Positions 25,310 through 36,624 of a stretch of 64,000 nt of DNA are shown piece by piece. Position numbers and translations under genes: made by a program. Source of the DNA: Haloarcula salina (lineage in GTDB: Archaea > Halobacteriota > Halobacteria > Halobacteriales > Haloarculaceae); NCBI RefSeq assembly GCF_010119195.1, contig NZ_WRXL01000001.1:372001-436000 (forward strand), written 5' to 3'. The notes below the pieces were generated by a model. That model saw nothing but the letters and a program-made list of their open reading frames with translations. It ran no database searches and had not been told where the DNA came from. Each line of letters opens with the position of its first letter. The stretch's first letter is position 1.

Positions 25310-26443
25310 TCAGTTCGAGGCGTACTGGCGCTCCCAGTCCTCGACCCAGCCCGAGACGGAGCCCTTCAGTTCGTCGTAGGTGAAGGTCACGGGCTCGGGC
25401 GGTTCCTGTGCCAGTTCGGCGTAGTCCCCCGGGAGCTCCGCGGTGGTGGTGGCGGGGAACTGGACGTTCCGGACGGCGATCTCGCCCTGGACCTCCGGAC
25501 GCAGGACGAAGCCCAGGAACTCGCGGGCGAGGTCGGGGTTGCTCGCGCCCTCGAAGATCGCCATGCCCTCGGGGTTGGCGTAGCCCTGGTCGTTCAGGAA
25601 GCGAATCCGGTGCTTCTGGAGGTCGGCGTCGTTGCGGTCTGCGTACACCTGGTCCGTGGAGTAGGAGACGACCATCGGGGCCTCGCCGCCGGACCACGCG
25701 CTGTAGGCGTCGCTCCACGAGCCGAGCACGCGAACGTCGTTGTCCTGCAGGTCGCTCCAGTAGTCGAGGTAGCCGTCCGCGCCGAACTGCTTGATCGTGT
25801 GCAGCAGGAACGCCCGCCCCGTGGCGGTACCGGCGGGATTCGGCGTGATGAGGTCGCCGGCGAACTCCTCGTTCAGGAGGCCGTCGAACGTCTCGGGGGC
25901 CGTCACCGAGGTGCCGTCGAACACGAGGCTGATGTAGCCGGTGTCGTAGGGGATGGCCCGCCCCCGCGGGTCGAACTGCAGGCCCGGTTTCACGTCGTCG
26001 CGGCCGGCCACGTCGCCCGCCTCGGCGAACAGCGGCTCGTCGAGGTTCTGGTCGACGCGGACGAGATCGTCGGTGTTCAGCCCGACGTACGCGTCGGCCT
26101 CGATGTCGACGCCGGCGGTCCGGCGCTCGACGTAGTGGTTGAGTTCGTTGCTGGGCGTCTGCCAGACGAGGCGCGCGTCGAACTCCGCCTCGAAGCGCTC
26201 TTTCAGCCACGCGCCGGGACTCGTCGACGGCGAGTCGACGAGGGAGCTGTACGTGCCGACGACGAGCGTCGGGTCGCCGCCCGCATCGCCGGTCGTCGTC
26301 CCGGTCGGGGTCTCGCCGGTGCCCGTCTCGCCAGTGCCCGGTTCGCCGGTGCTCGTCTCGCCGCTCCCGCCCAGTCCCGCACAGCCCGCGAACGACGCGG
26401 CGACCGTCGCACCGGCCGCTGAGAGGAATCTCCGTCTATCCAT
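25310..26443 (-). CDS. Thiamine ABC transporter substrate-binding lipoprotein (ThiB-like)
   Basis: 377 residues. Tat lipoprotein signal MDRRRFLSAAGATVAASFAGC, then a Thr/Gly/Glu-rich linker (GETSTGEPGTGETGTGETP) and a periplasmic-binding fold. ThiB signature: LVVGTYSSLV near residue 65, IEADAYVGLN, and MVVSYSTDQVYADRN near 205, the counterpart of the LSYTTSPAYH loop that binds thiamine in E. coli ThiB. Iron-binding relatives would carry paired Tyr for Fe3+; I do not see that pair, which favours thiamine. The linker tethers the protein to the outer face of the membrane. First gene of the operon, with a TATA-like GTTAAG about 27 nt upstream. Confidence 0.85.
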   Translation of the reverse strand: MDRRRFLSAAGATVAASFAGCAGLGGSGETSTGEPGTGETGTGETPTGTTTGDAGGDPTLVVGTYSSLVDSPSTSPGAWLKERFEAEFDARLVWQTPSNELNHYVERRTAGVDIEADAYVGLNTDDLVRVDQNLDEPLFAEAGDVAGRDDVKPGLQFDPRGRAIPYDTGYISLVFDGTSVTAPETFDGLLNEEFAGDLITPNPAGTATGRAFLLHTIKQFGADGYLDYWSDLQDNDVRVLGSWSDAYSAWSGGEAPMVVSYSTDQVYADRNDADLQKHRIRFLNDQGYANPEGMAIFEGASNPDLAREFLGFVLRPEVQGEIAVRNVQFPATTTAELPGDYAELAQEPPEPVTFTYDELKGSVSGWVEDWERQYASN

Positions 26444-26506
26444 TACTCCGTGGTCACACCCAGTGGTACTTAACGTACCTGTTCCCGTCCCAAACGGCGA
26501 TTCGCC

Positions 26507-26899
26507 TCAGAACGGCCCGGCGAGGACCAGCAGGCCGCGGTGCTGGAGAATCACCAGCGAGTTGTGCGCGACGACGGCGAGGGTGACGACGGCGAACACG
26601 GCGAGAAACGCCGTCGCCTTCCGCTCGTCGAGGGCGCGCCAGCCGGCGACCAGCCACAGCATCGCTCCGAACTTCACGAGCCAGAAGCCCGCGACGCCGA
26701 ACTCGGCGAGCATCGCCCGGACGACGACGTTCCCCTCCTGCAGCCCGGCCGTGAGGCCGGTCAGCGTCAGGAGGATATCGCCGATGGTCGCGACGAGGAC
26801 GGCCGTCCAGAGCACGACGTCCGCTTCGGACATGGCGTGACTGCCGAACCACGCGCGCCACGAGTCGTCGTCCGCCGACGGGCCGGTGTCCGGTGACAT
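26507..26899 (-). CDS. DUF5658-type four-helix membrane protein
   Basis: 130 residues. After an acidic cytoplasmic leader (MSPDTGPSADDDSWRAWFG) come four helices, including LWTAVLVATIGDILLTLTG and EFGVAGFWLVKFGAMLWL, the DUF5658 pattern in haloarchaea. Function unknown. The ATG at 26899 is preceded by in-frame TTG and GTG codons, which makes the start slightly uncertain. It sits between the thiamine importer and the E1-alpha gene, on the importer's strand. Confidence 0.7.
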   Translation of the reverse strand: MSPDTGPSADDDSWRAWFGSHAMSEADVVLWTAVLVATIGDILLTLTGLTAGLQEGNVVVRAMLAEFGVAGFWLVKFGAMLWLVAGWRALDERKATAFLAVFAVVTLAVVAHNSLVILQHRGLLVLAGPF

Positions 26900-27009
26900 C
26901 ACCAATCACACGGACTGGACCGAAAAATAGCTCCCGGTCGGCGGCCGACGCACCGAAATTGTCGCCATACGCACCTTTTTGCCGGTCTGCTCCGACGTGG
27001 TGACACGAC

Positions 27010-28122
27010 ATGGCACGCGACGTTCTCGACCGGGACCCCGACGACCAGGCCCGCGCGCTCTCCCCGGACGGCGACATCGTCGAGCCGGACCTCGTCCCGG
27101 ACGTCGGCGACGAGGCGATGGTGTCGATGTACCGCGACATGCGCTTCGCCCGCCGGTTCGACGAGCGCCTCATCAGCCTCCAGCGCCAGGGCCGTCTCGG
27201 GACCTACTCCTCGCTCGCCGGCCAGGAGGGCGCACAGGTCGGGTCGACCTACGCGCTCGCCGACGACGACACGATCTTCTATCAGTACCGCGAACACGGC
27301 GCGCTCGTCGCTCGCGGCCTCCCCTGGGAGTACGTCTGCTACTGGATGGGCCAGGAGATGGGCAACGCCGCCATCGCCGACGTGAACGTGTTCCCGCTGA
27401 ACATCTCCATCGGGAGCCACCTGCCCCACGCCGTCGGGTGGTCGTGGGCGGCCAAGCGGCGGGGCGACGAGCGCGTCGCCGTCGCGCACTTCGGCGACGG
27501 CGCGACCTCGGAGGGGGACTTCCACGAGGCGATGAACTTCGCCGGCGTCTTCGAGACGCCGACAGTGTTCTTCTGCAACAACAACCAGTGGGCCATCTCC
27601 GTCCCCCGAGAGCGCCAGACCGCAAGCGAGACGCTCGCCCAGAAGGCCGACGCCTACGGCTTCGACGGCGTCCAGGTCGACGGCATGGACCCGCTCGCGA
27701 CCTACACCGTCACGGAGGCCGCCCGCGAGCGCGCCGTCGGGGCCGACGGAAACGAGCCAGAGCCCGTCTTCGTCGAGGCGGTCCAGTACCGCTTCGGCGC
27801 GCACACCACCGCCGACGACCCCTCGGTGTACCGCGAGGACGCCGACGTGGAGCGCTGGCGCGAGCGCGACCCGCTCGACCGGATGGAGGCCTTCCTCCGG
27901 CACTGCGACCTGCTCGACGACGAGCGCGTCGAGGCGATGGACGAGCGCATCGGCGAGCGAATCGACGAGATCATCGAACAGGCAGAAGCCGAGGCCCCGG
28001 ACCCCGCCGACCTGTTCGCCGACGCGTACGCCGAGCCGACGGCGGCCGTCGAAGCCCAGCGCGAGTACTTCGAGGCGCTCCGCGAGCGCCACGGCGACGG
28101 GGCCCTGCTCGAATCGGAGTAG
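27010..28122 (+). CDS. 2-oxo acid dehydrogenase (pyruvate dehydrogenase-type) E1 alpha subunit, unpaired
   Basis: 370 residues. ThDP-binding motif GDGATSEGDFHEAMNFAGVF with CNNNQWAIS about 30 residues later (GDG...NN), YREHGALVARG and GSHLPHAVGWSWAAK, all standard for E1 alpha. The phosphorylation-loop region YRFGAHTTADDPSVYR is intact. E1 alpha works as an alpha2-beta2 tetramer with E1 beta; no E1 beta, E2 or E3 gene is next to it, which is unusual because the four genes are normally one operon. The thiamine importer on the other strand supplies the likely cofactor precursor. It could pair with a beta subunit encoded elsewhere, and branched-chain 2-oxo acids are possible substrates. Confidence 0.9.
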   Translation: MARDVLDRDPDDQARALSPDGDIVEPDLVPDVGDEAMVSMYRDMRFARRFDERLISLQRQGRLGTYSSLAGQEGAQVGSTYALADDDTIFYQYREHGALVARGLPWEYVCYWMGQEMGNAAIADVNVFPLNISIGSHLPHAVGWSWAAKRRGDERVAVAHFGDGATSEGDFHEAMNFAGVFETPTVFFCNNNQWAISVPRERQTASETLAQKADAYGFDGVQVDGMDPLATYTVTEAARERAVGADGNEPEPVFVEAVQYRFGAHTTADDPSVYREDADVERWRERDPLDRMEAFLRHCDLLDDERVEAMDERIGERIDEIIEQAEAEAPDPADLFADAYAEPTAAVEAQREYFEALRERHGDGALLESE

Positions 28123-28165
28123 CGCGACCGAGCCCGTTATCCCCCTGCCGCCACTGCGTCTCGCT

Positions 28166-28888
28166 GTGACATCCTGGCCACCAGTCGACCCCGCCGACGC
28201 GAGCGCCGTCGCCGAGCACCGCGACGACCTCCTCGCGGCGGTCCGGGACCACGCCGGACGGATCGCCTACCAGCTCGCGCGCCTCGAGGGCGGCGACTAC
28301 GGGCAGGCGACCGTCGAGACCGACCGCGCCGAGTGGACGGTGAAGTACGAGGGCGGCGACCTGGAGTACCTCCGCTTCGCTCCCGGCCGCGGGACCGAGA
28401 CGTACGTGATCTCGACGAAGCAGCCGCCGGAACCGGAGGCGCTCGCCGACGCGCTCGCCGACTACGACGCCTTCGTCGCCGGCTTCAACGACTACGTCGC
28501 GTCGCTCGACGGCGTCCTCGACGACGTGTCGACGGAGTTCCCCGAGGTCGCGACGACCGACGGCGTCGTGGCCGAACGCGACCGCGTCCTCGGACGCGTC
28601 CGGGAGGTCTGCGACCGGATCGCCCGCGAACTCCACCGCTACGAGGGCGGGGACTACGGCACCTTCACCAGCCGGGTCGACGGCACGCGCTGGGAACTGA
28701 AGTGGGACGCCGACGGCGCGTCGTACCTCCGCGTCGGCGGGACCGGCGGCCTGTACCTGCTCTCGCAGTACGAACCGCCGTCGGCCGACGACATCCGCGA
28801 GTACGCGCCGCGCTTTCGCGGCTTCGTCGACGCCTACAACGAACACGTCGGTGAACTGGAGTCCGACCTCGCGACGGTCGAGCTCTGA
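28166..28888 (+). CDS. Conserved hypothetical protein made of two tandem copies of one domain
   Basis: 240 residues, soluble and acidic. It is an internal duplication: residues about 25-115 and 137-227 share RIAYQLARLEGGDYG versus RIARELHRYEGGDYG, WTVKYEGGDLEYLRF versus WELKWDADGASYLRV, YVISTKQPPEPEALADAL versus YLLSQYEPPSADDIREYA, and FVAGFNDYV versus FVDAYNEHV. Each copy looks like helix, four or so strands, then a helix. I do not recognise the fold. GTG start; a TATA-like GTTATCC lies about 28 nt upstream. It follows the E1 alpha gene by 43 nt but need not be functionally linked. Confidence 0.78.
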   Translation: MTSWPPVDPADASAVAEHRDDLLAAVRDHAGRIAYQLARLEGGDYGQATVETDRAEWTVKYEGGDLEYLRFAPGRGTETYVISTKQPPEPEALADALADYDAFVAGFNDYVASLDGVLDDVSTEFPEVATTDGVVAERDRVLGRVREVCDRIARELHRYEGGDYGTFTSRVDGTRWELKWDADGASYLRVGGTGGLYLLSQYEPPSADDIREYAPRFRGFVDAYNEHVGELESDLATVEL

Positions 28889-29013
28889 GGTGTGCGGTCT
28901 GTCAGCTCTTCCTCACTTCCCGATAGATCGCAAGACAGCGACCGAATCACTCCAAAATACCACTCGGAGATAAGTCGGCAGAGTTTTGAGAGGCCATCAC
29001 CCACGCCGGAGCA

Positions 29014-30339
29014 ATGAGTCAGACAGAGGCAGTCAGCGAGTCCGCCGACGGTGTCGGGACCGTCGCCGAGTACGTCGACCGAATGGGGCCGTCGTGGATC
29101 GCCGGGGCCATCGCCGCCGGGCCGGCGACCATCGCCAGCCTCGTCACCGCTGGCGGCGCGTACGGCTACACGCTCCTGTGGGTGGTCGTGCTCTCCGCGG
29201 GGGCCGGCGCGCTGGCGCAGTACCTCGCGATGCGCCTCGGCCTGCTGACGGAGCGCGGCATCGTCGCCGTCGTCGAGGACCACCTCGGCGAGACGTGGGC
29301 GTGGCTGCTCGTCGGCGACGCGGTGCTGGCCGCCGGCGTCGCCCAACTGGTCATCATGAAGACCGTCGCGACGGTGTCGGCGACGGTGACGGGTATCGAC
29401 GCGCGGGTCTGGGGAGTGGCGTGGGCGCTGGTCCTGGCCGCGGGACTGGCCGGCGGCGGCTACCGCTTCCTCGAACTGGCCGCGAAGACGCTCGTCCTGC
29501 TCGTCGTCCTCGCGTTCGTCGCGAGCCTGTTCGTCGTCCCCATCGACGCCGGGGCGGCCGCGGCCGGACTCGTGCCGTCCGTTCCGAGCGGCGGCGCGCT
29601 GGTCGCGGCGGGCATCCTCGGCGGCGCGGTCCACATCACGCTCATCACGATGCACTCCTACACGATGCGGGCGCGGGGCTGGGACCGCGACGACTACGGC
29701 CTCGCCACGGTCGACGTGGGCGCGTCAATGCTGGTCGCCTTCGGCGTCTACAGCCTCGCCATCTTCCTCGTGACCGCGAGCGTCCTCACGTCCGCCGACC
29801 TCTCGACCGTCGGGGCGGCCCAGGCGCTCGGCCCGCTGGTCGGCGACAGCGCGCAGTGGCTCTTCCTGCTCGGCCTCTGGGGCGCGGCGGTGTCGACGCT
29901 GGGCGGCAACACCATCGTCCCGCCGTTCCTGCTGGCCGACAAGCTCGGCTGGGGGACCACCATCGAGGACGGCCGCTATCGCGCCCTGCTCGTTGCCGTC
30001 GCGCTGCTGTCGGCCCCCGGCGCGTTCATCGGCGGCTCCGTCCTCGGCCAGCTCGTCCTCGTCCTCGCGCTCGGGACCGTCGGGACGCCGTTCGCCATCG
30101 CGCTCGTCCTCTACCTGCTGAACTCCGAGGCGGTCCCGGAGGCGAATTCCCGGCTCGCGAACCTCGGCGGCCTGGCGCTGGTCGTCGTCTCCGGCGGGCT
30201 GGCGGGGAACTTCGTCGTCGAGCAGGTCGGCGGCGGCATCGGCCCGCTCTCCGGGTTCGTCCTCGCCTTCGCCGTCGCGCTCGGGCTGGCGACGCTCGGC
30301 CTCGGCGGGAAGTACGTCCGGGAGGAGCTGGTCGCGTGA
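29014..30339 (+). CDS. Divergent Nramp-family transporter
   Basis: 441 residues, about 11 helices, fold of the Nramp/MntH family: GPSWIAGAIAAGPATIASLVTAGG is TM1 and GGAVHITLITMHSYTMRARGW is TM6. In canonical Nramp, TM1 has DPGN and TM6 has MPHN, the residues that hold Mn2+ or Fe2+. Here they read AGPAT and VHITL, so the binding Asp, Asn and Met are all gone. It may carry Mg2+, a non-metal substrate, or something else; the family is sure, the substrate is not. It is co-translated with a small P-loop protein: the next gene starts 4 nt inside its stop. Confidence 0.85.
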   Translation: MSQTEAVSESADGVGTVAEYVDRMGPSWIAGAIAAGPATIASLVTAGGAYGYTLLWVVVLSAGAGALAQYLAMRLGLLTERGIVAVVEDHLGETWAWLLVGDAVLAAGVAQLVIMKTVATVSATVTGIDARVWGVAWALVLAAGLAGGGYRFLELAAKTLVLLVVLAFVASLFVVPIDAGAAAAGLVPSVPSGGALVAAGILGGAVHITLITMHSYTMRARGWDRDDYGLATVDVGASMLVAFGVYSLAIFLVTASVLTSADLSTVGAAQALGPLVGDSAQWLFLLGLWGAAVSTLGGNTIVPPFLLADKLGWGTTIEDGRYRALLVAVALLSAPGAFIGGSVLGQLVLVLALGTVGTPFAIALVLYLLNSEAVPEANSRLANLGGLALVVVSGGLAGNFVVEQVGGGIGPLSGFVLAFAVALGLATLGLGGKYVREELVA

Positions 30340-30890
30340 CCGAGCTCGGGTTCCCGCTGTCGGGGTCGACGCTGTTGACTGGGCCCTCGAACGTCGGGAA
30401 GACCCGGCTGACGGCGGCCGCGCTCGACGCGTGGCTCGACCGCGAGGGGACCGACGGCGTCGTCGTCCTCGACTTCGCGCCCGAACTCGAACGCGACGGG
30501 ACGGTGCTGGGCGGCCACCTCGACCGATTCACCGAGATTCCGAACCAGGTGTGGGTCGGCCGGATGGACGCCCGCGCGCCGCGGGCCGAGAGCGACACGC
30601 CCGCCCAGGCGCGGGACCTCGCCCAGGAGAACTGGCGGCGCGCGCGCACCCTCCTGGAGGCCGTCCCGAACGCGCCGCGAGCGGTGTTCGTCAACGACGT
30701 GACCATCCCGTTCCAGCACGGTCGGGCGTCGCCGGACGACCTGCTCGAGTACTGCGACGCGGCGGCGTGTTTCGTCTGTAACGCCTTCGATAGCGACGAA
30801 CTGGGGGTCGACGACCCGGTGTCCCGCGCCGAGCGCGACGCGCTCGCTCGCGTCCGAGCGTGGGCCGACCGGACCGTCGAACTGTCCTGA
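30336..30890 (+). CDS. P-loop ATPase coupled to the Nramp-like transporter
   Basis: 184-residue nucleotide-binding protein. Walker A LLTGPSNVGKTRLTAA near residue 14, a Walker-B-like VVVLDFAPELE near 42, and a strand AVFVNDVTIPF near 115. The fold looks like an adenylate-kinase or MobB-type P-loop protein and lacks the ABC signature. GTG start overlaps the transporter stop (GTGA), so translation is coupled and a role in controlling or energising the transporter is a fair inference, though no Nramp is known to need ATP. The two cysteines in AACFVCNAF could bind metal. Confidence 0.78.
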   Translation: MTELGFPLSGSTLLTGPSNVGKTRLTAAALDAWLDREGTDGVVVLDFAPELERDGTVLGGHLDRFTEIPNQVWVGRMDARAPRAESDTPAQARDLAQENWRRARTLLEAVPNAPRAVFVNDVTIPFQHGRASPDDLLEYCDAAACFVCNAFDSDELGVDDPVSRAERDALARVRAWADRTVELS

Positions 30891-31046
30891 CTACCGGTTC
30901 CACTCGTAGAACCACCACGCGCCGCCCAGGAACATCAGTCCGATCCCGAGCGTGGACGTGGCTGGCTCCGGGATGAGAAACAGCACGAGGCCGACGAGGA
31001 CCATCCCGACCGGTTCGACTTCGTCCATGTACTTCACGAAGTCCAT
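30891..31046 (-). CDS. 51-residue membrane protein
   Basis: Short gene beginning MDFVKYMDEVEPVGMV and ending FLGGAWWFYEWNR; two hydrophobic segments around a PEPATS turn. The stop directly abuts the stop of the convergent P-loop gene. The periodicity of the codons and the aromatic end are typical of small haloarchaeal membrane proteins; function unknown. Confidence 0.65.
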   Translation of the reverse strand: MDFVKYMDEVEPVGMVLVGLVLFLIPEPATSTLGIGLMFLGGAWWFYEWNR

Positions 31047-31124
31047 GGTCGACGGTTCGCCCGCCTGCGGTAAAGAGGTTCGTCCGATTGGTGAGCGGCG
31101 CTCTGCGAACTCGCGCTCGCGTGT

Positions 31125-33047
31125 TCAGCGGAAGCGGAACGTCTCTAAGTTCTGCGGGGCGAACGTCCGCAGGTTCATGTCGTGATACAGGCTCGACGAG
31201 AGGTCCTGCGTGGCCGACTCGTCGCCGTGGACGCAGAGGATCTTCTCGGGGCGGGGGTTCATCGTCCGGACGAAGTTCTCCAGGCCCTGGCGGTCGGCGT
31301 GGCCGGAGAAGCCGTCGACGGTCTCGACGTTCATGTCGAGCGAGACCGTGTCGCTGCGGCCGTTGCCGTCGCCGTTGATCGGAATCTCGTCCCGGCCGCG
31401 CTGGATGCGACGGCCGAGGGTCCCGCTCGCCTGGTAGCCCACGAAGGTGAGCGTCGAGTCCGGGTCGGGGCCGAGGTGTTCGAGCCAGGACATGATCGGA
31501 CCGCCGGTGACCATCCCGGAGGTCGAGAGGACGATACAGGAGTCGCCGTCGGCCACGTCCGCCCGCTCGTCGTCGCCGCCCTCGATGTGGTGGAACTGGT
31601 CGGCGAGGAAGGGATTGTCGTCAGCGTCGAAGATGCGGTCACGGAGGCTATCGCGGAGGTATTCGGGGTAAGTGGTGTGGATGGCCGTCGCCTCCCAGAT
31701 CATCCCGTCGAGGTAGATGGGCATCTCCGGGATGTCGCCCTCCCGCATCGCCTCCTCGAGGACGAGCATGAGTTCCTGCGAGCGACCGACCGCGAACGCC
31801 GGGATGAGGACCTTGCCGTCGCGGTCGTAGGCGTTCTGAACGATCTGCTTGAGCTTTCGCTCCGAGTCGTCCTGGTCGGTCTGGTAGTCGTTCTTGCCCC
31901 CGTAGGTCGATTCGAGGACGAGCGTCTCCACCCGCGGGAAGTCGTTGACCGCGCCGTCGAACAGCCGGGTGTCGTCGTAGTGGATGTCGCCGGAGAACGC
32001 GACGTTGTACAGGCCGTCGCCGACGTGGAAGTGACAGATCGACGACCCGAGGATGTGGCCGGCGTTGTGCAGCGTCAGCTTGATGTCCGGCGCGATGTCG
32101 GTCACGTCGCCGTACTCCAGCGGGATGGTGTGCTTGATCGCCTCGCGGACCATCTCGGACCCGTAGGGCGGGCTGCGCCCCTCCTTGGCGGCCACGTCGA
32201 GGTAGTCGAGCGTCAGCAGGCCCATCAGGTCCCGCGTGGGTTCCGTGCAGTAGATCGGGCCGTCGTACCCGTACTCGTACAGCAGCGGGACGAGCGCGGA
32301 GTGGTCGAGGTGGGCGTGGGTCAGGACCACGGCGTCGATGCCGTTCGCGCCGGCCCCGAACGCCTCCGGAATCCGGAGGTAGGGCGTCTCGCCCTCCGCG
32401 CCGGGCTTGTCGCCGCAGTCGATGAGGATGCGCGTGTCCGGCGTCGAGAGGATGAACGCGGCGCGGCCGACCTCCCGACAGCACCCGAGCGTCGTGATCC
32501 GGACGTACTCGTCGTCGGACATCGGGTCGCGGTGGATCTGCCGGCCGACGCGTTCGAGGATGTCGCGGCGGTCTTCGCGCTCCTGCTTGAGGAAGTTTCG
32601 AACGTTGTCGACGGTCGAGGACTCGATGGGCGGCGTGCGGACGACTTCGGGCGTCCAGCCGACCTCGCGGGTGACGTCGCGGAGGGTCGCGCCGTGGCGG
32701 CCGATGACGACGCCCGGCTTCTGTGCCTGGATCACGACCTCGCCGGTGTCCTCGTAGAAGTCGAGGTCAGTGACGCCGGCCTCCTCGGGGATGAGGTCCC
32801 GAATGGCCTGTTCGGCCCGCGTCGGCGGCGTCAGCACGTCCGGGTCCGGGCGGACGGTGATCCGTTTTCGGAGTTTCGATGCGAGGCGACGCACGAGGTC
32901 GCCGTCGGCGGCGAACTCCTTGGGGTCGCGGGTGTAGATGACGAGTTCCGGCCCCTCGTAGGTGACGTCCGAGACGGAGATGTGCCTCGGGACTTCGTCG
33001 TCGATCGTTGCCTTCACGTCTTCGAGTTGCTTGTCTACAGTACTCAT
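31125..33047 (-). CDS. Archaeal CPSF1/FttA: KH-MBL-beta-CASP ribonuclease and transcription terminator
   Basis: 640 residues. N-terminal KH domains (residues about 1-145, with the GxxG loop VVIGRHGATLRD), then a metallo-beta-lactamase core with VVLTHAHLDHSALVPLL near residue 243 (HxHxDH), AGHILGSSICHF, FSGDIHYDDTRLF, and the beta-CASP cap with VLIPAFAVGRSQELMLVL. The C-terminal DGFSGHADRQGL and ILCVHGDE finish the zinc site. aCPSF1 (FttA) cleaves nascent RNA and releases RNA polymerase genome-wide in archaea, so it is essential. All metal ligands I can see are intact and the length is standard. Confidence 0.96.
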   Translation of the reverse strand: MSTVDKQLEDVKATIDDEVPRHISVSDVTYEGPELVIYTRDPKEFAADGDLVRRLASKLRKRITVRPDPDVLTPPTRAEQAIRDLIPEEAGVTDLDFYEDTGEVVIQAQKPGVVIGRHGATLRDVTREVGWTPEVVRTPPIESSTVDNVRNFLKQEREDRRDILERVGRQIHRDPMSDDEYVRITTLGCCREVGRAAFILSTPDTRILIDCGDKPGAEGETPYLRIPEAFGAGANGIDAVVLTHAHLDHSALVPLLYEYGYDGPIYCTEPTRDLMGLLTLDYLDVAAKEGRSPPYGSEMVREAIKHTIPLEYGDVTDIAPDIKLTLHNAGHILGSSICHFHVGDGLYNVAFSGDIHYDDTRLFDGAVNDFPRVETLVLESTYGGKNDYQTDQDDSERKLKQIVQNAYDRDGKVLIPAFAVGRSQELMLVLEEAMREGDIPEMPIYLDGMIWEATAIHTTYPEYLRDSLRDRIFDADDNPFLADQFHHIEGGDDERADVADGDSCIVLSTSGMVTGGPIMSWLEHLGPDPDSTLTFVGYQASGTLGRRIQRGRDEIPINGDGNGRSDTVSLDMNVETVDGFSGHADRQGLENFVRTMNPRPEKILCVHGDESATQDLSSSLYHDMNLRTFAPQNLETFRFR

Positions 33048-33364
33048 TGCTCAGCAGTGGTGGGCGTCCCGGTGGCTCGGCAGTCCGCGGCCGTCGCGGG
33101 CCAGTCCGGAACCGACGGGACGAACGCGCTCTAATAAAGTCATACAGTTATCGGTGCGATGTGAGTGTCCGGACGAGGAGGCGTGTCCGGAAAACCGACC
33201 TCTAATCGTGAGTATTCCCTTCGGATTATAAAAGCCTTCGCACTACGACGGCGGCGTCACGGGCAGACGGTGGCGGGGCCCGCATCACGCCGCCGCCGAC
33301 TCGCGCTCAGCGCGTCACCGACGGGCGCGAAGGTTTACCATTCCCGGCCGAGAACCCGGCGTTC
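33048..33364. other. 317-nt divergent intergenic region
   Basis: Lies between aCPSF1 and the P-type ATPase. On the minus strand TTTATTA (near 33130) could serve aCPSF1 with a leader of about 55 nt. On the plus strand TTATAAAA at 33226-33233 is a strong TATA-like box that sits about 130 nt before the ATPase, further than its own GTTTACC box at 33333. It may drive a second start or a short unannotated transcript; I see no convincing ORF. Confidence 0.5.
33333..33339 (+). promoter_or_regulatory. TATA-like box of the P-type ATPase
   Basis: GTTTACC centred about 29 nt before the GTG at 33365; supports that start and leaderless reading. Confidence 0.5.
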
Positions 33365-36118
<2,754 letters not shown>

Positions 36119-36124
36119 CGGCGT

Positions 36125-36607
36125 ATGCGCGTGACCCAGGCGACCGTCCGCGAGGAGTACGAGTGGGTGTGCGGGCGGGCCGATACCGTCGTGCCGCTCG
36201 TCAACGACACGCGGGCGCACCTCGGCGACCTGTTCGGCGTCGACGTCGACAGCCTGGACGACGACGAGTACCGGGCGGCCGTCGACGAGGTGTTCGCGAA
36301 CGGCGACCGCGCGGTCAACGTCGCCGCGCTCGTCGGCCTCCTCCGAGACCTGGACGTGGCGGGCGATTACCCCGGCTTCGTCGTCGACGAGCTACTCGGG
36401 CGAGAGCTTGCGGCGATGATCGCCGGCGACCAGCCACTGCGACTGCTCGCCGAGGCGACGTTCCACGTCGCGGACGTGCGGACCCACGGCGGTGAGGGCG
36501 ACGCGGCAGGGGCGGACGACCTCGACGCGGCGCTGGCCGCCGGAGTCCAGACCCGCGTCCCGGGCTGGCCCTGGCAGGCGGGCGAGAGCCCGTTCGCGGT
36601 GGAGTGA
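36125..36607 (+). CDS. Conserved hypothetical protein following the P-type ATPase
   Basis: 160-residue soluble protein, mostly helical: MRVTQATVREEYEWVCGRADTV, then DDDEYRAAVDEVFANGDRAVN and GFVVDELLGRELAAMIAGDQPL, ending in WPWQAGESPFAVE. Not recognised. Only 6 nt separate it from the ATPase stop, so it is probably co-transcribed. Confidence 0.7.
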   Translation: MRVTQATVREEYEWVCGRADTVVPLVNDTRAHLGDLFGVDVDSLDDDEYRAAVDEVFANGDRAVNVAALVGLLRDLDVAGDYPGFVVDELLGRELAAMIAGDQPLRLLAEATFHVADVRTHGGEGDAAGADDLDAALAAGVQTRVPGWPWQAGESPFAVE

Positions 36608-36624
36608 GCGGACGCCGGTCGCCC

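Noticed and set aside
23814-25379. A 521-codon plus-strand frame over the thiamine permease
   Set aside because: The product is an Arg/Asp/Glu-rich string with no domain, and the minus strand encodes a clear two-domain permease.
22340-26443. Possible iron (Fbp/Fut) importer
   Set aside because: The binding protein carries the ThiB-type SYSTDQVY loop and lacks an obvious paired-Tyr iron site; thiamine is the better reading, though not proven.
29014-30339. Standard Mn2+/Fe2+ MntH annotation for the Nramp-like protein
   Set aside because: The metal-binding DPGN and MPHN motifs are both absent.
31182-33134. A 650-codon plus-strand frame over aCPSF1
   Set aside because: Antisense to a highly conserved nuclease; no recognisable domain.
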